Positions 29,601 to 42,668 of a stretch of DNA of 64,000 nt are shown in pieces. The stretch is taken from the NCBI RefSeq assembly GCF_954871325.1, contig NC_088775.1:80949561-81013560 (forward strand). The letters run 5' to 3'. The translations under genes and the position numbers were made by a program. The notes beneath the pieces were generated by a model. The model saw only the letters and a program-made list of their open reading frames with translations. It did no database searches and was not told where the DNA came from. Source of the stretch: Gordionus sp. m RMFG-2023. Its lineage: Eukaryota; Nematomorpha; Gordioida; Chordodea; Parachordodidae. The number at the start of each line of letters is the position of its first letter. The stretch's first letter is position 1.

Positions 29601-31668
29601 GATTACCTTACCTAATATTATATATTTATTTACAAAAATTAAAAAGTCCAATAATATTATTAAAAAAAGACATTCTGTATTAGCTACCTTATCAGGTTGC
29701 TTTAGTGGGTCTATTAATTAAGAAGATAATACAATATAAGGTGTGTTATCTGACAAATATTTATGAATGTTTTATCATAAATTCGTAACTAACTTCCTCG
29801 AGCCAGGACGAGGTATTAGAATTTTTTTAATAGTTTCAGATATCAATGATTTTAATTTTTTCAATCATCAACCCAAAATAATATAAGTTAAGAGTGAGCT
29901 AAATTTATTGAATAAGTATAAAAATACCACGATATTATTTTCTATAGCGATACATTGGATTTTTTTATATCTTTCGATATGGATAATCTTATCTTGCTAC
30001 TTTTAGCGTTTTCTCTAAATGGATCTTATGACTAAAAATGGGTAATTCACATTTCACTGGAGGTTTAAAAAAAAAATCGGTAATTATTTTGCTGAGGTAA
30101 TTAACTGCACCTTTGTAAAATAGGTATGAATAATCGTAAAGAAGATACGAAAAATAAATTGGGACTAGATTTCCATAATAACAATTAATATAAGATTAAA
30201 ATTCCCGATATTCTCATAAAACTCAATTTTAACATTATTTCAAAGTTAAATATTGATAATTATTTTAATATGCAAGATATTCATCTTCTAGATTAATTTT
30301 AATAACTTCGCTTTCATATTCAATATGTCGATCCGATTCCGTTACAAAATAAACGAGGAAATAAATAATTACAATAAATAATGATGATTGACTAAAAGTA
30401 TAATTGTAATTTGGTAATTAATTATATAAGAAGTAATAATTTAGCACCTCAATCTTAGTATTACATAATTTTTCCTATTGTTCTTGAAATTTACAATTAA
30501 CTTATGAAATTTAATATTTTTAACTAATGAGGTTAATCATCAAAAAACGAGCAATACGAAAATCTTTTATACATATATTCTTACCAAAATAATCATTTAG
30601 TTCCAGTTGTTTCAGTCAAAGTATGGTTAAACCCATTTTATTGTATAATAATAATTTTCAAATTGAACCATGATTCAAATCGAGTATATAATAGCTTTTA
30701 TCCTATATTTTACCCAAATAAAAATTTTTAAACAAATATTCGCCTCGAACCTTATAAATAATATAAAGCAAATTAAATAATAAAGTATTATTTATGTATG
30801 TAGTTTATTGTTAAAGATTTGTTACAAAAAATATTTAAACATAGAATGGTTTATATTTTTCATCTGGTAAAAAGCTGTAAAAATGTATTCTAAAATATTA
30901 ACGTCTACTTCGCGTGCAAAGAATGCTGAAAAGGGTTAATAAAATGATCATATGCTATAATAGAATAAAATTTTTAAAAATAGTACTAAAGGTGCAAAAA
31001 TATTTAAAATGTACGATGTGTTCAAAATCGGAGTATTTTAAAATATGCTAATTTTGATAATTTTATTATATACCCTTATTATATATTGTTGATTTTATAA
31101 TTTAAAAATAATAAATAAATGTTAAAATTGTAATAATTAGTTCAATAAAACAATAAGTTATGTTCAAATTTGTTTTAGTCACTTTAGCCATGGTGCTTCA
31201 CCAAAAAAAGTTACATTTTCCATAATTAATCATAACTCTTAAATACCATAGGTAGACATCTACACTCTTTTCCTTTTAAGTAATGGATTGGGCTAGAGAT
31301 TGGTTTATAATTTGTTCTTATGTTTTTAATATAATTTTTATGGTAAAAAATACAAAATACTGACCGTTTTACCTAGGTCTCCTCTATAATAATAATCAAG
31401 CGACGATGTATTTAAATATGATCACCTTAGAAACGATGAAGAATAAACTTAAACTTTTATTTTACTATAATGTATCGTCGAGAATTTGTAAATTGATCAC
31501 ATTATAAGTAATGTAGAATATAACTAAAAAACACAAATCTTGAGCATTTAGATGTTTGGCTTTTATAATTGAATACAATAAAATATTTGCATTTTTTAAT
31601 GATAGATAAAACAAAATGTTTATGTTTAAATACTATTATATATGTTAGAGACAAAATGTTTTTTTCAG
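29600..31668. other. Non-genic AT-rich stretch
   Basis: Only short chance frames; no repeat family recognised. Confidence 0.4.
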
Positions 31669-31730
31669 ACACTGCATTTGTAGTAAGGGCAATTCGCGAA
31701 AGCTATGGGAAATTATTCGCTAGTGATTGA
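31669..31730 (+). CDS. Candidate terminal exon
   Basis: A strong TTTTTTTCAG acceptor is followed by a short open block reading TAFVVRAIRESYGKLFASD then TGA. Composition is far less AT-rich than its flanks. No upstream partner was identified. Confidence 0.3.
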
Positions 31731-32595
31731 TTCATCCTTGCATTTTGAAATATAGATGTCGCGATTTAATCATTTCGCATTATGAATTATACCTATTATC
31801 GCCTTGATTAAGTGAATTATATAGTGAAAAATTATAATTCATAAGAAACTATATTAAATATAAATCACAGACGAGGGTTGTCTAAAGCGACTGAAATACA
31901 CTTCCTGTTAAATTGCATTTTTTTTAATTTAAAAAGGGTTTGCTCAAAAAATGATTTAAAGGGTTGCGTTTACAAGCGGTATTCGCTCAAAACAATTTTG
32001 CCGTTAACCTTTGAGTCATTTATAATTTATAAAAAATAAATATGGAAAAACAAATATAAATTATATTAAGTTTGAAAGTTTATGGCGAAATTATCTGAAT
32101 TCATAGGGGGGGGGGGGGAGGGTATTCGAAACATAATGGAATACATTTCCAGTAAAATAAGATTTTTAAATTAAAAAAACGTAATTATTTTAAGTTAAAA
32201 AAAATAACACACTGAAGGAAAAAAACACATTGCTATATTTTTTTTAAAACTATTATCTTTTAAAGGCACGGGGACATCTCATAACTTTTGTAATGCACAA
32301 TCCTTTTCAGACGAACTATTATTATAATATAAAAAGAAAGAGCTGAAATATTTATTTTAGTTAATCAATATTTTTTTAAAATTGTTTTTAAATATATTAT
32401 TATTTTTTAAACTTAATAAATAATATACTTAGATTACGTATTAGAAATAATACTGAAATTTATTTTACAAGGAAGAAAATTTTTGGTTGAAAACGAATAG
32501 TAATTTATTTTAAAATTTTAAATGTTAAGTAAAAAAAAGGTAGAAATATCATATAATAAATGATTTATATGTATATTTTTTTTATATATAGGGAA

Positions 32596-33264
32596 TTAAT
32601 CACAAGTTAGATCTGAGTCAGAACATTTCGACAGAATGGTAACCAAATTATGGTTGCCATGTTTAGGGGAGTTTCTTTTTCCCTTTTTATAGTGATTGGG
32701 TAATGAAAAATATGTCATGGATATTTTTTGAATAACGCTTTTTGTATAAGTTTCAGTCAATAAAACACTCCGTTTCTCTTGCGAAACCCTCAAATCCTAA
32801 AATAAATATATATATTATGTTGTTTTTCTTCAGCTAAATAATAATTAAATCATAATTACTATAAAATATTTAATAATGGAATTATTTAATTAAAATTACT
32901 TGTTCACTATCATGCACATAATATTGGAATTGATAATTATTAAAATTGTAACATTTGTAAGATATGACCCCATTGTTATTCATAAGACCGCAAATTGTTT
33001 TGAGAGACACACCATCCTTCATTATGACATACCACTGCAATATATATTTAATATTTTTTAAACAATTTTATTGTGCATATTATACTGAACTATCCACCTT
33101 GTCAAAAGTGTATACCCATTCAATTTTGAACCATATGCTCTAGCTATATCCTACGTAAAGGGTTCCAATTTCATGATAATTAACTCTTTTTGGGGAGAAT
33201 AAGTTTGTTCCTTCAAGTCCATTTAATGGCATAAGGTGATCTATATAAAAATACGAGTTGATTG
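32596..33264 (-). CDS. Unrecognised gene or pseudogene, 3' exons
   Basis: Exon-like blocks on the minus strand: 33264-33155, 33139-33098, about 33037-32910 and about 32799-32596. The first reads MPLNGLEGTNLFSPKRVNYH. The second reads SIWFKIEWVYTFDK with donor GTGGAT. The third reads from WYVIMKDGVSLKTICG to YYVHDSEQ. The last runs from DLRVSQEKRSVLLTET to SDLTCD and a stop. Codon use and splice sites support coding. The first two blocks are in one frame, separated by 15 nt that can be read either as a GT...AG micro-intron or as five codons ending in TAG, so this may be a decaying copy. An isolated exon at 34961-34908 may lie upstream in the same gene. I recognise no domain. Confidence 0.5.
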
Positions 33265-33544
33265 CTCAGAATCCTAAAAAAAATAATATATATAATGTAA
33301 TATGAATTGTGTATAAAATAGTTTATTTAAAGTAGTAATAAAGTTATAACTTTAATTGATAATTAATCTAATTAAATATTTTATAATTAATTTATAAAGT
33401 ATAGCTCGTCACAAATGACGGTGGGGAAACAGAAATGATAATGAAGAACAAAGTGGGAAATCGGAGATCCCAATATATCTAGCAAAAAAATATGGCTAGT
33501 AAAAAAACTCGATATTATTATTATCTAATAGTATTATATTTTTA

Positions 33545-33945
33545 TAAAAGTAGCAGTGGGGGAAGAGCATGCAGGAATCCCCCCCCCTTTGAAAATTTGC
33601 CTGTTATCTTAAATATCATTTAAAGCCGATAAAAATCCCCCTTATATACCCCCAACCCCCTCTCCCCCAAAAATGTATATAATGTATCACTAAGCAAGAA
33701 TTTGTAAGAAAAATAAGTGAGTTCTTATTTTTTTTAAATAATGACTATAATTGAAATTTATTTAGAAATAGGCATTTTTATAAAAAAAAAGTGAAAAATC
33801 AAAATAATTTATAAAAATATAACATAGCTGGATGGGCCTATAATAAGCTAACCTAGTGACCTCCATAAAAATCGAGGCGGAGAAATCAACCTAATAGTGC
33901 GCCCCCCTCTTGTAAAATCTTGGCTACCGCCTCTGGATTGTTTAG
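33545..33945. mobile_element. Possible hAT-type MITE
   Basis: C- and G-rich ends in AT-rich DNA; the right border TTGGCTACCGCCTCTGG is the inverse of a CCAGAGGCGGTAGCC terminus. The left border is not matched, so limits are guesses. Confidence 0.3.
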
Positions 33946-34907
33946 CATAATATAAATGCAAAAATATAATAAAGAATTTTATTTTATTCATACAAATATT
34001 TAGTAACAATTACATTAATAAAAAATAAAATGATGTCACGTCCAGATTTGAAACAATTATCCAACATGAATTAGACCCGTTAGTTAGAGGGATGATTTCT
34101 ATTGTAGTCAAAATATTTTTTAATTAAATTTTCATTTGAAACTCAGTTTTATATTCATGATACAAAAAGTTTTAAAATGATCTAAATGCAGTCAAAAAAT
34201 TTTTGAATTAGTTTTCACTTGATATCAATATTTTTCTGAAAAATAATTAAAATAAAATTCTGAATACCATGGCCCTCCCCGTTTCCACATTAATAATTAC
34301 TATTCAGTCAAAAGAAAATTAAATTAGCTTTCATTATAAATATGGTAAATCCCACGAAATCAACAAGAGTTTCGATCTGACTCACTCAGATTATCTTTTA
34401 AATTTGTGAATTGATAGTGTATATAGTAACTAAGAAAGTTGTGAAAATTTTTGATTTAAAACTCATTCAGCAGCCGAGATGTGGGCGCTTAAAGTATAAT
34501 ATTTTAATTAAGAAAGAAAGAATAACTATGGAGTTTGTTTAGCTATCATATTATTAAAATATAACTTAGTATAACTTAATAACTCCCTGATATTATATAA
34601 AAATTATATTAATGGAAAAAATATTAACGGCCAATATCGGAAATTCAAAATCGGATATAGGTCAAGGTACATATTACATAAAAATATTAGGATGAAGATT
34701 GTGTAGCTTTTAAAAGTTATGATCATGTAAAGGGATAAAAATGGTCTATTTTTACTTATTAAAGCATTTCATTCTGAATAACATATATATTATTAAAGTT
34801 AAAGACATCAATTACTTATCACTTATCTATGGTTAGTTGTATTGTTATATTTTTTTTTTCAAATGCTCTCAAGTTAAAAATCATTGCAAATTTTTTTTTA
34901 AATATAC

Positions 34908-34961
34908 CTTAGTATAGTCCTGCCAGGCGGAACGAATAAATCTTCCCGCTTTTCCTTTCCA
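34908..34961 (-). CDS. Candidate 54-nt internal exon
   Basis: Minus-strand block of 18 codons reading WKGKAGRFIRSAWQDYTK, phase 0 at both ends, with donor GTATAT and acceptor CAAG. It is much richer in G+C than its surroundings. It may belong with the minus-strand gene ending at 32596, but the next exon there starts in a different phase, so a further exon would be needed between them. Confidence 0.4.
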
Positions 34962-35639
34962 CTTGATTGAATATCACAATTAGAAAAATTAATAAGAAAA
35001 AACTAAAGAAAGTTTTTAAAAAAAATCAGGGAGAAATTATTTGCTAAATACATGCTTATATTCAGCAAAAAGCTAGAGAAATTTTTCAACTCCGACCGTA
35101 CTTTAGATGAGAGAGAAACGCGTATAAACTATAATATTTACAAACTTCCTAAACTTTAATGAGAATAAATAACTAAGCTATTTTAAATATAAAAATAAAA
35201 ATATGTCCAATATATAATTTTTTATAAATTTCTCTAATATATGATATCATTAAAATTTTAAAATTTGCGAAAGTTTTGAAATTTTTCGAATTTAAAATGG
35301 TTTTGGAAGCAACCTTAATTATTCTTACATACAGTACAAAATCGGTAATTAAATCAGTACATAATAATTTTCATATTCACATTTAATTATCAGAAGTTAT
35401 TGTTACATATTTAAATTCAATGCGTAACATTATAATAGAAAAGAAATTAAAGAATATAATAAAAAAAAATTAAATTTTAATTTAAATATTGCTTTTTCAA
35501 AAATATATTAAAAAAAATTTTTTTTTTCCGGTCATGGGTTACTTTATTTGAATATTTAGTGATATGATATATTGTCAAAATGTAGTAGCAAATAATTATT
35601 TTTCTTAAATGGTAAAATAAATAAAGGTGAAAAATGTAG

Positions 35640-38150
35640 AAATAGAATTTATGGGAAAGGATAGAGGAGAGTTTAAACTTAAATAGTTAGAGCGAATAAT
35701 GGCGGTAGGTTTTTGGCGTAGGAAGGCTGATCGTTTTTTCGCGAATCTGTTTGCCTAATTCTTTGAAAAAACGTTGAGCTTTGCTACCGAAGGTGGTGAG
35801 AATGGAGCAGGCGGGGTATGAATAAGAAAAAAAGGTCTAAGGAACTGTACTTGATGGTTTTTTGAGATTCTGCGAGGGCGAGGGCATCGACGTTATGGTT
35901 AGATGGTGCATTTGGGTCAATGCAAGTGAAATCTCAAACCAGGAGCTGACCTCTTGACCAAGGAATCAAGGGCATTATCAGGACGTTTTCCATCTTCTAA
36001 AAAATACTAATTGGTTCAACTCTAGATGGAATGCCTCCTGATTTGAGGGCGCATAGTATGATGTCGTTGCATTGGTGTGCCGTGAAAAACGGCCTCGACA
36101 AAAGCGACAATGGAGACAATGTCTACCCCTGCTATCGACACTAGCAAATCTTAGTCTTAGTTCAGCGGAGAGCAACAAATCAAGGTTATTGGAGGGTATC
36201 GTTTTCAGAAATAGTTCAATTGGTGAAAAAAGATCGTCGTCATGAAGGCTCGATTTTAGGTAAGCGATGGAGCCTTCGTTGAGTGGAATATCCCAGTCTC
36301 TATGTGAACATGAGGAGAGTCGTGGAGTATTTGGTACAACAGAATTGTCCCAAATGGTCTGGGCTTCAGCTAATAAGGGGTTAGGAAAGTTAGAAAGCTG
36401 GCTAATGTGTGAGTCAGATGAAAGACGAGAGGCGATGAAACCATTAATGGAAAGAGTTAGAGGTGAGCATAAACCGATACCCCCGAGCTTGCATGGAAGT
36501 GATGCTTTTAACCATGAATTATGGTTAAAGCGGAGATTAAGAATCTCTTCAGGCAGAGATTTGAGGGAGATATAGAATAATTTTAATGAGTCGGGGAATT
36601 TGAAAATTGAGGTGGATCGAAGGGCCTAAAGAATTTTAGGAATGTATTAAAAGTTTTTGAGGAGAAAAAAAGCTTAATGAGGAGAGAGAAACTTAGAGAT
36701 GTTTTTGAAATGAGTAAGCTGGATGATGCGTTAGTGAAGAAGTGATTGATGGATTCCAAACCATCAACTGGAGAGCCGAGATGACTGAGGAATGAGAGTT
36801 CGGTTGTGTGGAAGTTGTGGGTGAATTGGATGGAGCAATGAAATGGGCAGATCTCGGTTTTTTTGTTCGTTGAGGGAGAGTCCGATAGCATGGGAATGTG
36901 TTTTGATAATGGCGAATGCCTTAGCAACCTCGTTAGGAGGACCTCAGAGTATTTCGTCGTCCATTTACCAAGTGTGCAGTGGAAAATTGGAGTTGGAAGA
37001 AATGTTTTTGACCATTTCGTTGATTCCAATGCAGAAAAGTATCGAATCCAGAGGATGTCTTAGTTGAATCCCTTCTGATGATGAAAGTAAATAGTTGTTG
37101 AATTGGAGATGAGATGCATGGAATAGCAGGAATGGAAGAATTGAGAAAAGGGGGGAAATGAGTGGTACATTTGTGGGAGAGAGAAATCAATTTTAACGAG
37201 GATTTTGTTACTTGGGTTGGTTTAGAGATGGATACGAGTGTGGCTATTTCGCAACCACCGTGGATGCCGATACCTAGTTGGTGAGGTGCTAAAATTAAGG
37301 CTGCGTTGTCCTTAATTTTTGAAGATATTAGTTTAGCGACAAGACGGCGGAATTCCCGTCCCGATTGCAATTGGACGGATGTCCTTATTGGGCTTTTCGA
37401 GTGCGATTAGTTTAGCACCAAATGAGAGTGGTCTGATGGATTCGAATGTTGTTAAATTTTGTAAAATTGGGACCTGGCTGACTATGAGGGGGGATGTAAG
37501 ATCCTGGAGGAAGATGGGACGAAGCCCATCATAACCGGGAGAAGAGTCGTGATGGAAGAATAGAATAGATTTACGCATCTCGGCGGTGGTGAAATCGGTA
37601 GGAAAAATATTAGGAGGAGGGGGAGGTATGAAATTAACTCCGGAGGGGTGCTTTGATTTGAGTTTGTTGAAACTTTCTTCGTTACTAGTAGCAAATGAAT
37701 CTATTTCTAGTTGTTTTGGGTTCATGAGAGGATAGGGTTGTGGGTGAGGGTGTATAGTTGCATCTTTGATTTGTTGGGTTAAAAATTTCTGAATTTCTGG
37801 ATTGGGAGGGAAGGAAATGTGAAGAGTTTGGGCCAATGATCGAGAGAGGAGAAGTTGTTTAATAATGATTGAAGGCAGGTGGAGAGGGCTTTGGCTACTT
37901 CTACTCTGGAACCTTTAGGAATTCTAGAGATAATGGGAGGTTTGTCGGATTTTTGATGATGTCGCTATGAGTGGTAGGTTGGAGGGGAATAAATGTGTCT
38001 AATGTGGTTGATATGTAGGCGTTATTGGATGAAGTGGAAGAATAGCTGTGAGTAGAAAAATGGAAAGGGGATATAGGAAGGAGGAGAAGGACGCTTTCTG
38101 GACTCAGGACAAACGATGCCATTGGTTTTATGTCTGGTGAAGAGGCCGGG
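35640..38150 (-). pseudogene. Decayed non-LTR retrotransposon, R2/NeSL-like (RT plus C-terminal endonuclease-like region)
   Basis: On the minus strand, several broken frames follow the order of a site-type LINE protein. SSPGYDGLRPIFLQDL is RT entry. KLIALEKPNKDIRPIAIG is RT motif 2. RRLVAKLISSKIKDNA and APHQLGIGIHGGCE follow. The expected QGDP is LRHPLDS and the YxDD box reads as a degraded MDDEIL. GRHCLHCRFCRGRFSRH follows (a Cys/His knuckle), then RPDNALDSL and NAPSNHNVDALALAESQK, which match the restriction-like endonuclease region of this group. Stops and frame changes interrupt it repeatedly, so it is inactive. The G+C content is well above that of the surroundings. Family within the group is not resolved. 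Confidence 0.75.
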
Positions 38151-38159
38151 TTTGGTGAT

Positions 38160-39484
38160 TTTTATGTTTTATGAGCATGCGAGACAGTGTACCATTATGT
38201 GGATAAGGAGGTTGTGAATTGAGTGAAAAGACTTGTGAAAGAGAAAAGGAATGTCAAATTAATTGTGTAGTGAATGGGGATGTGACAGAGAGTAAGAAGA
38301 AATAATCTACAGAGAATAATGATGTTATAAAGACAAGGTTTTTAATATAAAAAGGAGAATGGGCATAAAGATTGTTGGGGTTAGTTGGTGTTTGATAGAG
38401 GTTAATTTTTTGTTTTAATAAATATAATGATTAGAGAAAATAAAAAATTAAAAGACTGAGTAATATATTATGAAAGGAAAAAGAAAAATTATTTTTGAGT
38501 ATGTTTTCAGGTATGGAAAAAAAAGTTTTATTTTGCAGAGATTAAAGAATGTATATGTTAAATGGAAATGTGACAGAGCAAGAAAAAAAAGAAGAAGATA
38601 TAATGGGGAATGGACTTAAAGAATGTTGGATTTGGTAGGTTGTGTTTAAGGGTGAGTTGTAATTATAATCATTATGAAATGTAATGGTAAACAAAGCAAA
38701 AGAGTTGTAGTATATGAAGGGAAATTTTTTTTGATAAACTTAAAGGTGAAAAGAGTACAATTATATTGGGGATATTAAGAGAAATGTAAGAGAATTTAAC
38801 TCTTGGGAGTGTATTAAAACTAATATAGTGGTGTTTGATACAAAAAGAGGTTATAAAGGTAGCGGGATTTCCTGTTGTAACACGATAATGTAATATTAAA
38901 AAATATTTGATAGGATTATGAATGTATATACAATCATGTTAGATGATCGGGATAATCGAAATGATTTTAGGTGAAATTTGCTTGCATTTAACGTTAAATA
39001 AGTAGAAAGACTTATTTTTTTATAGATAACGATACTATGGAAAGGTTAACAATAGATGTGTTCTTAAACATTAAGGTATGCCTTTTTCAATGAACCGTGA
39101 GAGCATTAGATTTATGAAAAATAATAAAACTATCTTTTATAATTTGACATACACTACTATCACCTATTAGAAGAATATTATTTTCTTTCTGCCTTATCTA
39201 ATAATAAAAAAATAGGGATATTATTTCTAAAATATAAAATTTACAATAAAATAATCACTAAAATTATATTATAATTTGATAGTTTATTACTTTCGACTCT
39301 CCCCATCCCTGCCAAATTCTTTGTGAGCAATAATATTCACAATTTGAGAGGGTATAAAAGATATTGAAAATTATTTGTGTGTGGCTAATTATTAATAAAA
39401 TTAAAATATAACAGTTGATAACTATTGGTTAGAGGCTTTAGAGATATAGAAGAAGTTTAGGGAATACATGGATAGCAGAATGGT
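38160..39484. other. Purine-rich flank of the LINE, then AT-rich DNA
   Basis: 38160-38900 is A/G-biased on the plus strand and probably the decayed 5' part of the LINE (minus strand); no domain readable. The remainder is featureless. Confidence 0.35.
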
Positions 39485-39592
39485 TTGGGCCTCTCTTTGC
39501 TAAACCTCGAGGCATATAATATTATTTTGGCTAAAATCTTAATCGGAATGTTTTTTAAAAATTGATCTGAATTAGGCTTTTTAACAACACTA
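39485..39592. mobile_element. MITE family M1, right half
   Basis: Contains CATATAATATTATTTTGGCT and ends TTTTTAACAACACTA. No left half. Confidence 0.6.
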
Positions 39593-40094
39593 GTTTTCAT
39601 TGTTCAAATAAATTTTCATTAAAAAAATTATATATGAATATTTATTGAGTAATATTTATATTTTTTAAAAATATTTTTTTTATTATCCTTTTAACTCCTA
39701 ACTTTTTTTTAATAGGTTAAAAAAATTATTTATATATTTTTTATTTATATTCCCTTAAATTGGCATTTATCATCTGTGGGCCAAAAATACAAAAATAATA
39801 TCATTAGGAATAGAAATTCTAGCATTATAATAAATATTGTCAGATTCTATGTGCAACCCACTAGTAATAGAAGGTAAGTCATGAAAACTATAAGAAATAA
39901 AACGTTTATAATTTTTCCAAAATCGGATGGCGAAAAGTTAAAACCTTATAAAATATAAGCGAAAGCATATGATATTCCGAGAATTAATAATACGATTGAA
40001 TATTTATTATATAATTATATTATAATGTAAAATGAAATCTTTAAGCGTCAGGTTATATAATCGCATGCAATTTGATGATGTCTTAAATTAGATC

Positions 40095-40235
40095 ACGAGA
40101 CTTTAAAGGGTATTTAGCTGTCAATATTTTAGCCAGAAAAATATTGCATAAGCCTCGAGATCTAATATGTGTCCAAACCTTTGTGCTATCTTTGAGAAAA
40201 ATCTTCAGACTTGCGTAATTTTTCTGAGTAAAATA
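40095..40235. mobile_element. MITE family M1, partial
   Basis: Interior blocks GTGTCCAAACCTTTGTG and CAGACTTGCGTAAT match other copies; both termini are decayed. Confidence 0.5.
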
Positions 40236-40252
40236 TAAGTAAGTTTCACCGG

Positions 40253-40531
40253 ATGTTACCGAATCAACTTCCTTGTGGCATCTTGCATAACATGATTGAG
40301 TTCATGTTTAAACGTATAGCCAAAGCAAAGCTAAATTCCTGGTCATTAAGCTCTAAGCCAAGGTTTTTAGATGGAATTGTCTCTAAAAATTTTAGCTATA
40401 ATGATGATCAACGACAAATCATAGATGCATCCCAGTTTTTCTACTTGGTCGTTGGAAGAAGAGTGTCAGATGTATTTGTACTACACCACAAAGAGGAAAC
40501 CTTATCTAGTAAATGGTCTGGACAAGAATGA
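40253..40531 (+). CDS. Unassigned 92-codon ORF
   Basis: Reads MLPNQLPCGILHNMIEFMFK, later AKLNSWSLSSKPRF and VVGRRVSDVFVLHHKEE. Composition is coding-like. It sits between a decayed M1 MITE and the second LINE copy, so transposon origin is likely, but I recognise no family and see no splice partner. Confidence 0.3.
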   Translation: MLPNQLPCGILHNMIEFMFKRIAKAKLNSWSLSSKPRFLDGIVSKNFSYNDDQRQIIDASQFFYLVVGRRVSDVFVLHHKEETLSSKWSGQE

Positions 40532-40659
40532 GCCACAATACTCACAATTCTAGATGGTAAGAATCAGTAAATAGATAATACGATTGGAGACTGAATTCCG
40601 ATTCCCCAATTGGAAGTGGGCAGTGTGCCAGGAATTTCCATTATTTCAATTATTTTTGA

Positions 40660-41120
40660 GTCGTATGTTAGGAGCTCTCCTGTAAATTAAGCACTGAGTC
40701 TTATTGCATGGAGAATTTTGGGGTTGTTAAAAAAGTTTATAATTACGAACTAAGTGAATAGGAAGGAAGTAGAGTTTATAAGTTAGATAAGGTTTGCATA
40801 AAAATTGTTAAATCGCACCCACACCATCAATAGGAGACCCGAGGTGGGAAAGTTCATCTACTATGATATATGATAATTTTTCAAGGGCAGAATTCGGTTT
40901 TGTTTAAGATTTAGAGACCAATTGATGCTCCTACATATTTTCTTAAGCTGCATGCTTTAGCGATTCCTTCATATGATCCACTAATTATTCAGTCATTAAT
41001 ATACCATACATATAGATCAAACATGCATTTTAATTTTTCATTTGAAGATCTACACAAGTCTAGAAGCCCCCATGTTGAATGCCCTCATTAGATGATACAG
41101 TTTACTCCCCAAATTGTAGA
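40660..41120 (-). pseudogene. Second, more decayed copy of the same LINE
   Basis: Blocks correspond in order to 36600-36990 of the first copy: CCATCAATAGGAGACCCGAG versus CCATCAACTGGAGAGCCGAG, and GGGCAGAATTCGGTTTTG versus GGGCAGATCTCGGTTTTT. It covers the region of the RT catalytic box and the segment after it. No intact frame. Confidence 0.6.
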
Positions 41121-41328
41121 AGATAAAGATCTTGATAGCCGTTGAGTAATTAGCATAGCTTATACCTTTTCTTTGTTGTTAAGTTAATAAAAAATATATT
41201 TAATTTTATTAAATAAAAAATTTATATAATTATTTTTATGTATAATTTAATTTAAATAACGTTTTTTAAAAAAATTTGATTTTATTATGTTTTAAAATTA
41301 TTTAAATTTTTTTAAATTATATAAATTG

Positions 41329-41533
41329 TAGTATTATTAAACGGCTCGATTTTGGCCTATTTTTGAAAAAGGCTAATTCAATATTTTAACTTGCCTAAGC
41401 CTTGAAATTTTGCTTATACTAAAATCCTTCTATCTGTGAGCGAAATAGTTAGGCTTGCGTAATATTTTCTGGATAAAATATTGAGTTAGCCGTTTTAAAT
41501 AATCAGCTCAAATCAGGCCGTTTAATAACATTA
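41329..41533. mobile_element. MITE family M1
   Basis: Left end TAGTATTATTAAACGGCTCG, right end CAGGCCGTTTAATAACATTA. Located about 170 bp before hAT A. Confidence 0.75.
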
Positions 41534-42668
41534 AAATTAGTATTTCAATATATTGTAAATATAATAAACCAATGAAAAGTTTATAATGTAAATTCTTAAT
41601 ATTTATGACAATTTAATTTATCAATTGTATTACAAACAAATATGTCCTATTGCGACATGATCCATGGGAATTCCTAATCTTTCAATTTTATATCATTTAC
41701 TGAGAGCCAGGGGTTCGAACCGAACCGAACCGCAAAACCGGAATGAACCGTTATGATTTTCTGAACCGTAACCTTAACCGAACAGTTATGGAAAAAATAT
41801 TAAAAGAGCGAAACCGTTATAAATATTTTGAACCGGTTTAAACCGGTTCAAAACGGTTTAAAAAATAATTAATTTTAAATTATTAACCTAAATTTATAAT
41901 TTTAATTTTCCTTGGGGGCATTTTTTAAATTGGTGATTTCTTTTCAAATTAAATATTTCTATATTTTTTTTGTTCCAAATTTAAATTTTGTTGAAACTTC
42001 CGGTGGAAAATTTGAAGTGATAAAACGGTAAATATTATTTTATTTTAATCATATTTATTTACAGATTCTATGAACATTATATCTCAATATTGATAGTAAT
42101 TATAACTTATACTAAAGAAATTAAGCTTAAAATCAGCCATCACCCACCTTTAAAGTAATTAAATTATACTGTAGTTCTCGGGTATAGGCTTTTTCTTTGT
42201 CCCACTCCTTTTAAATTATAGCCTATAGAGGTTTAAGCAACATTTTCGAAATGTTGTGCCTACAAGTACGTGCGGCTTGCCCACAAACGGGTGGAGGGCT
42301 CCTCATATTTTTACTTTTATACCCAAATTAAATTGTTCCAATTAGATGGAAATGAGGAAAACCTAGCGTAGCTCTGTTGTGTATTCAACGTTAGAGGGCG
42401 ATGCGCTATATCACGTATATCAAATTAAATATTTTTATATTTTCAACATTATATATCAAATAATACCAGGTTTGTTGTTTTTTCTTTAAATACTGAATTT
42501 ATAAGAGATTAGACAATTTATCCATTAATTAGATATAATATCTTAAAATCAGACATAATTATTCTTGGCTAAATTAACAAATTTATATATAAGATATTAA
42601 TAAGCTTTTAGAATAATACCTGCAAATAATTAGGAAAAAATTATATAATTCTATTATTAATAAATAAC

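Noticed and set aside
36267-36575. 102-codon plus-strand frame
   Set aside because: It lies antisense to the decayed LINE, whose minus-strand domains fit a known protein order; the plus frame has no motif.
41708-41735. tRNA-like GGTTCGAA motif
   Set aside because: It is the GAACCG-rich terminal repeat of hAT A; no cloverleaf can be built around it.
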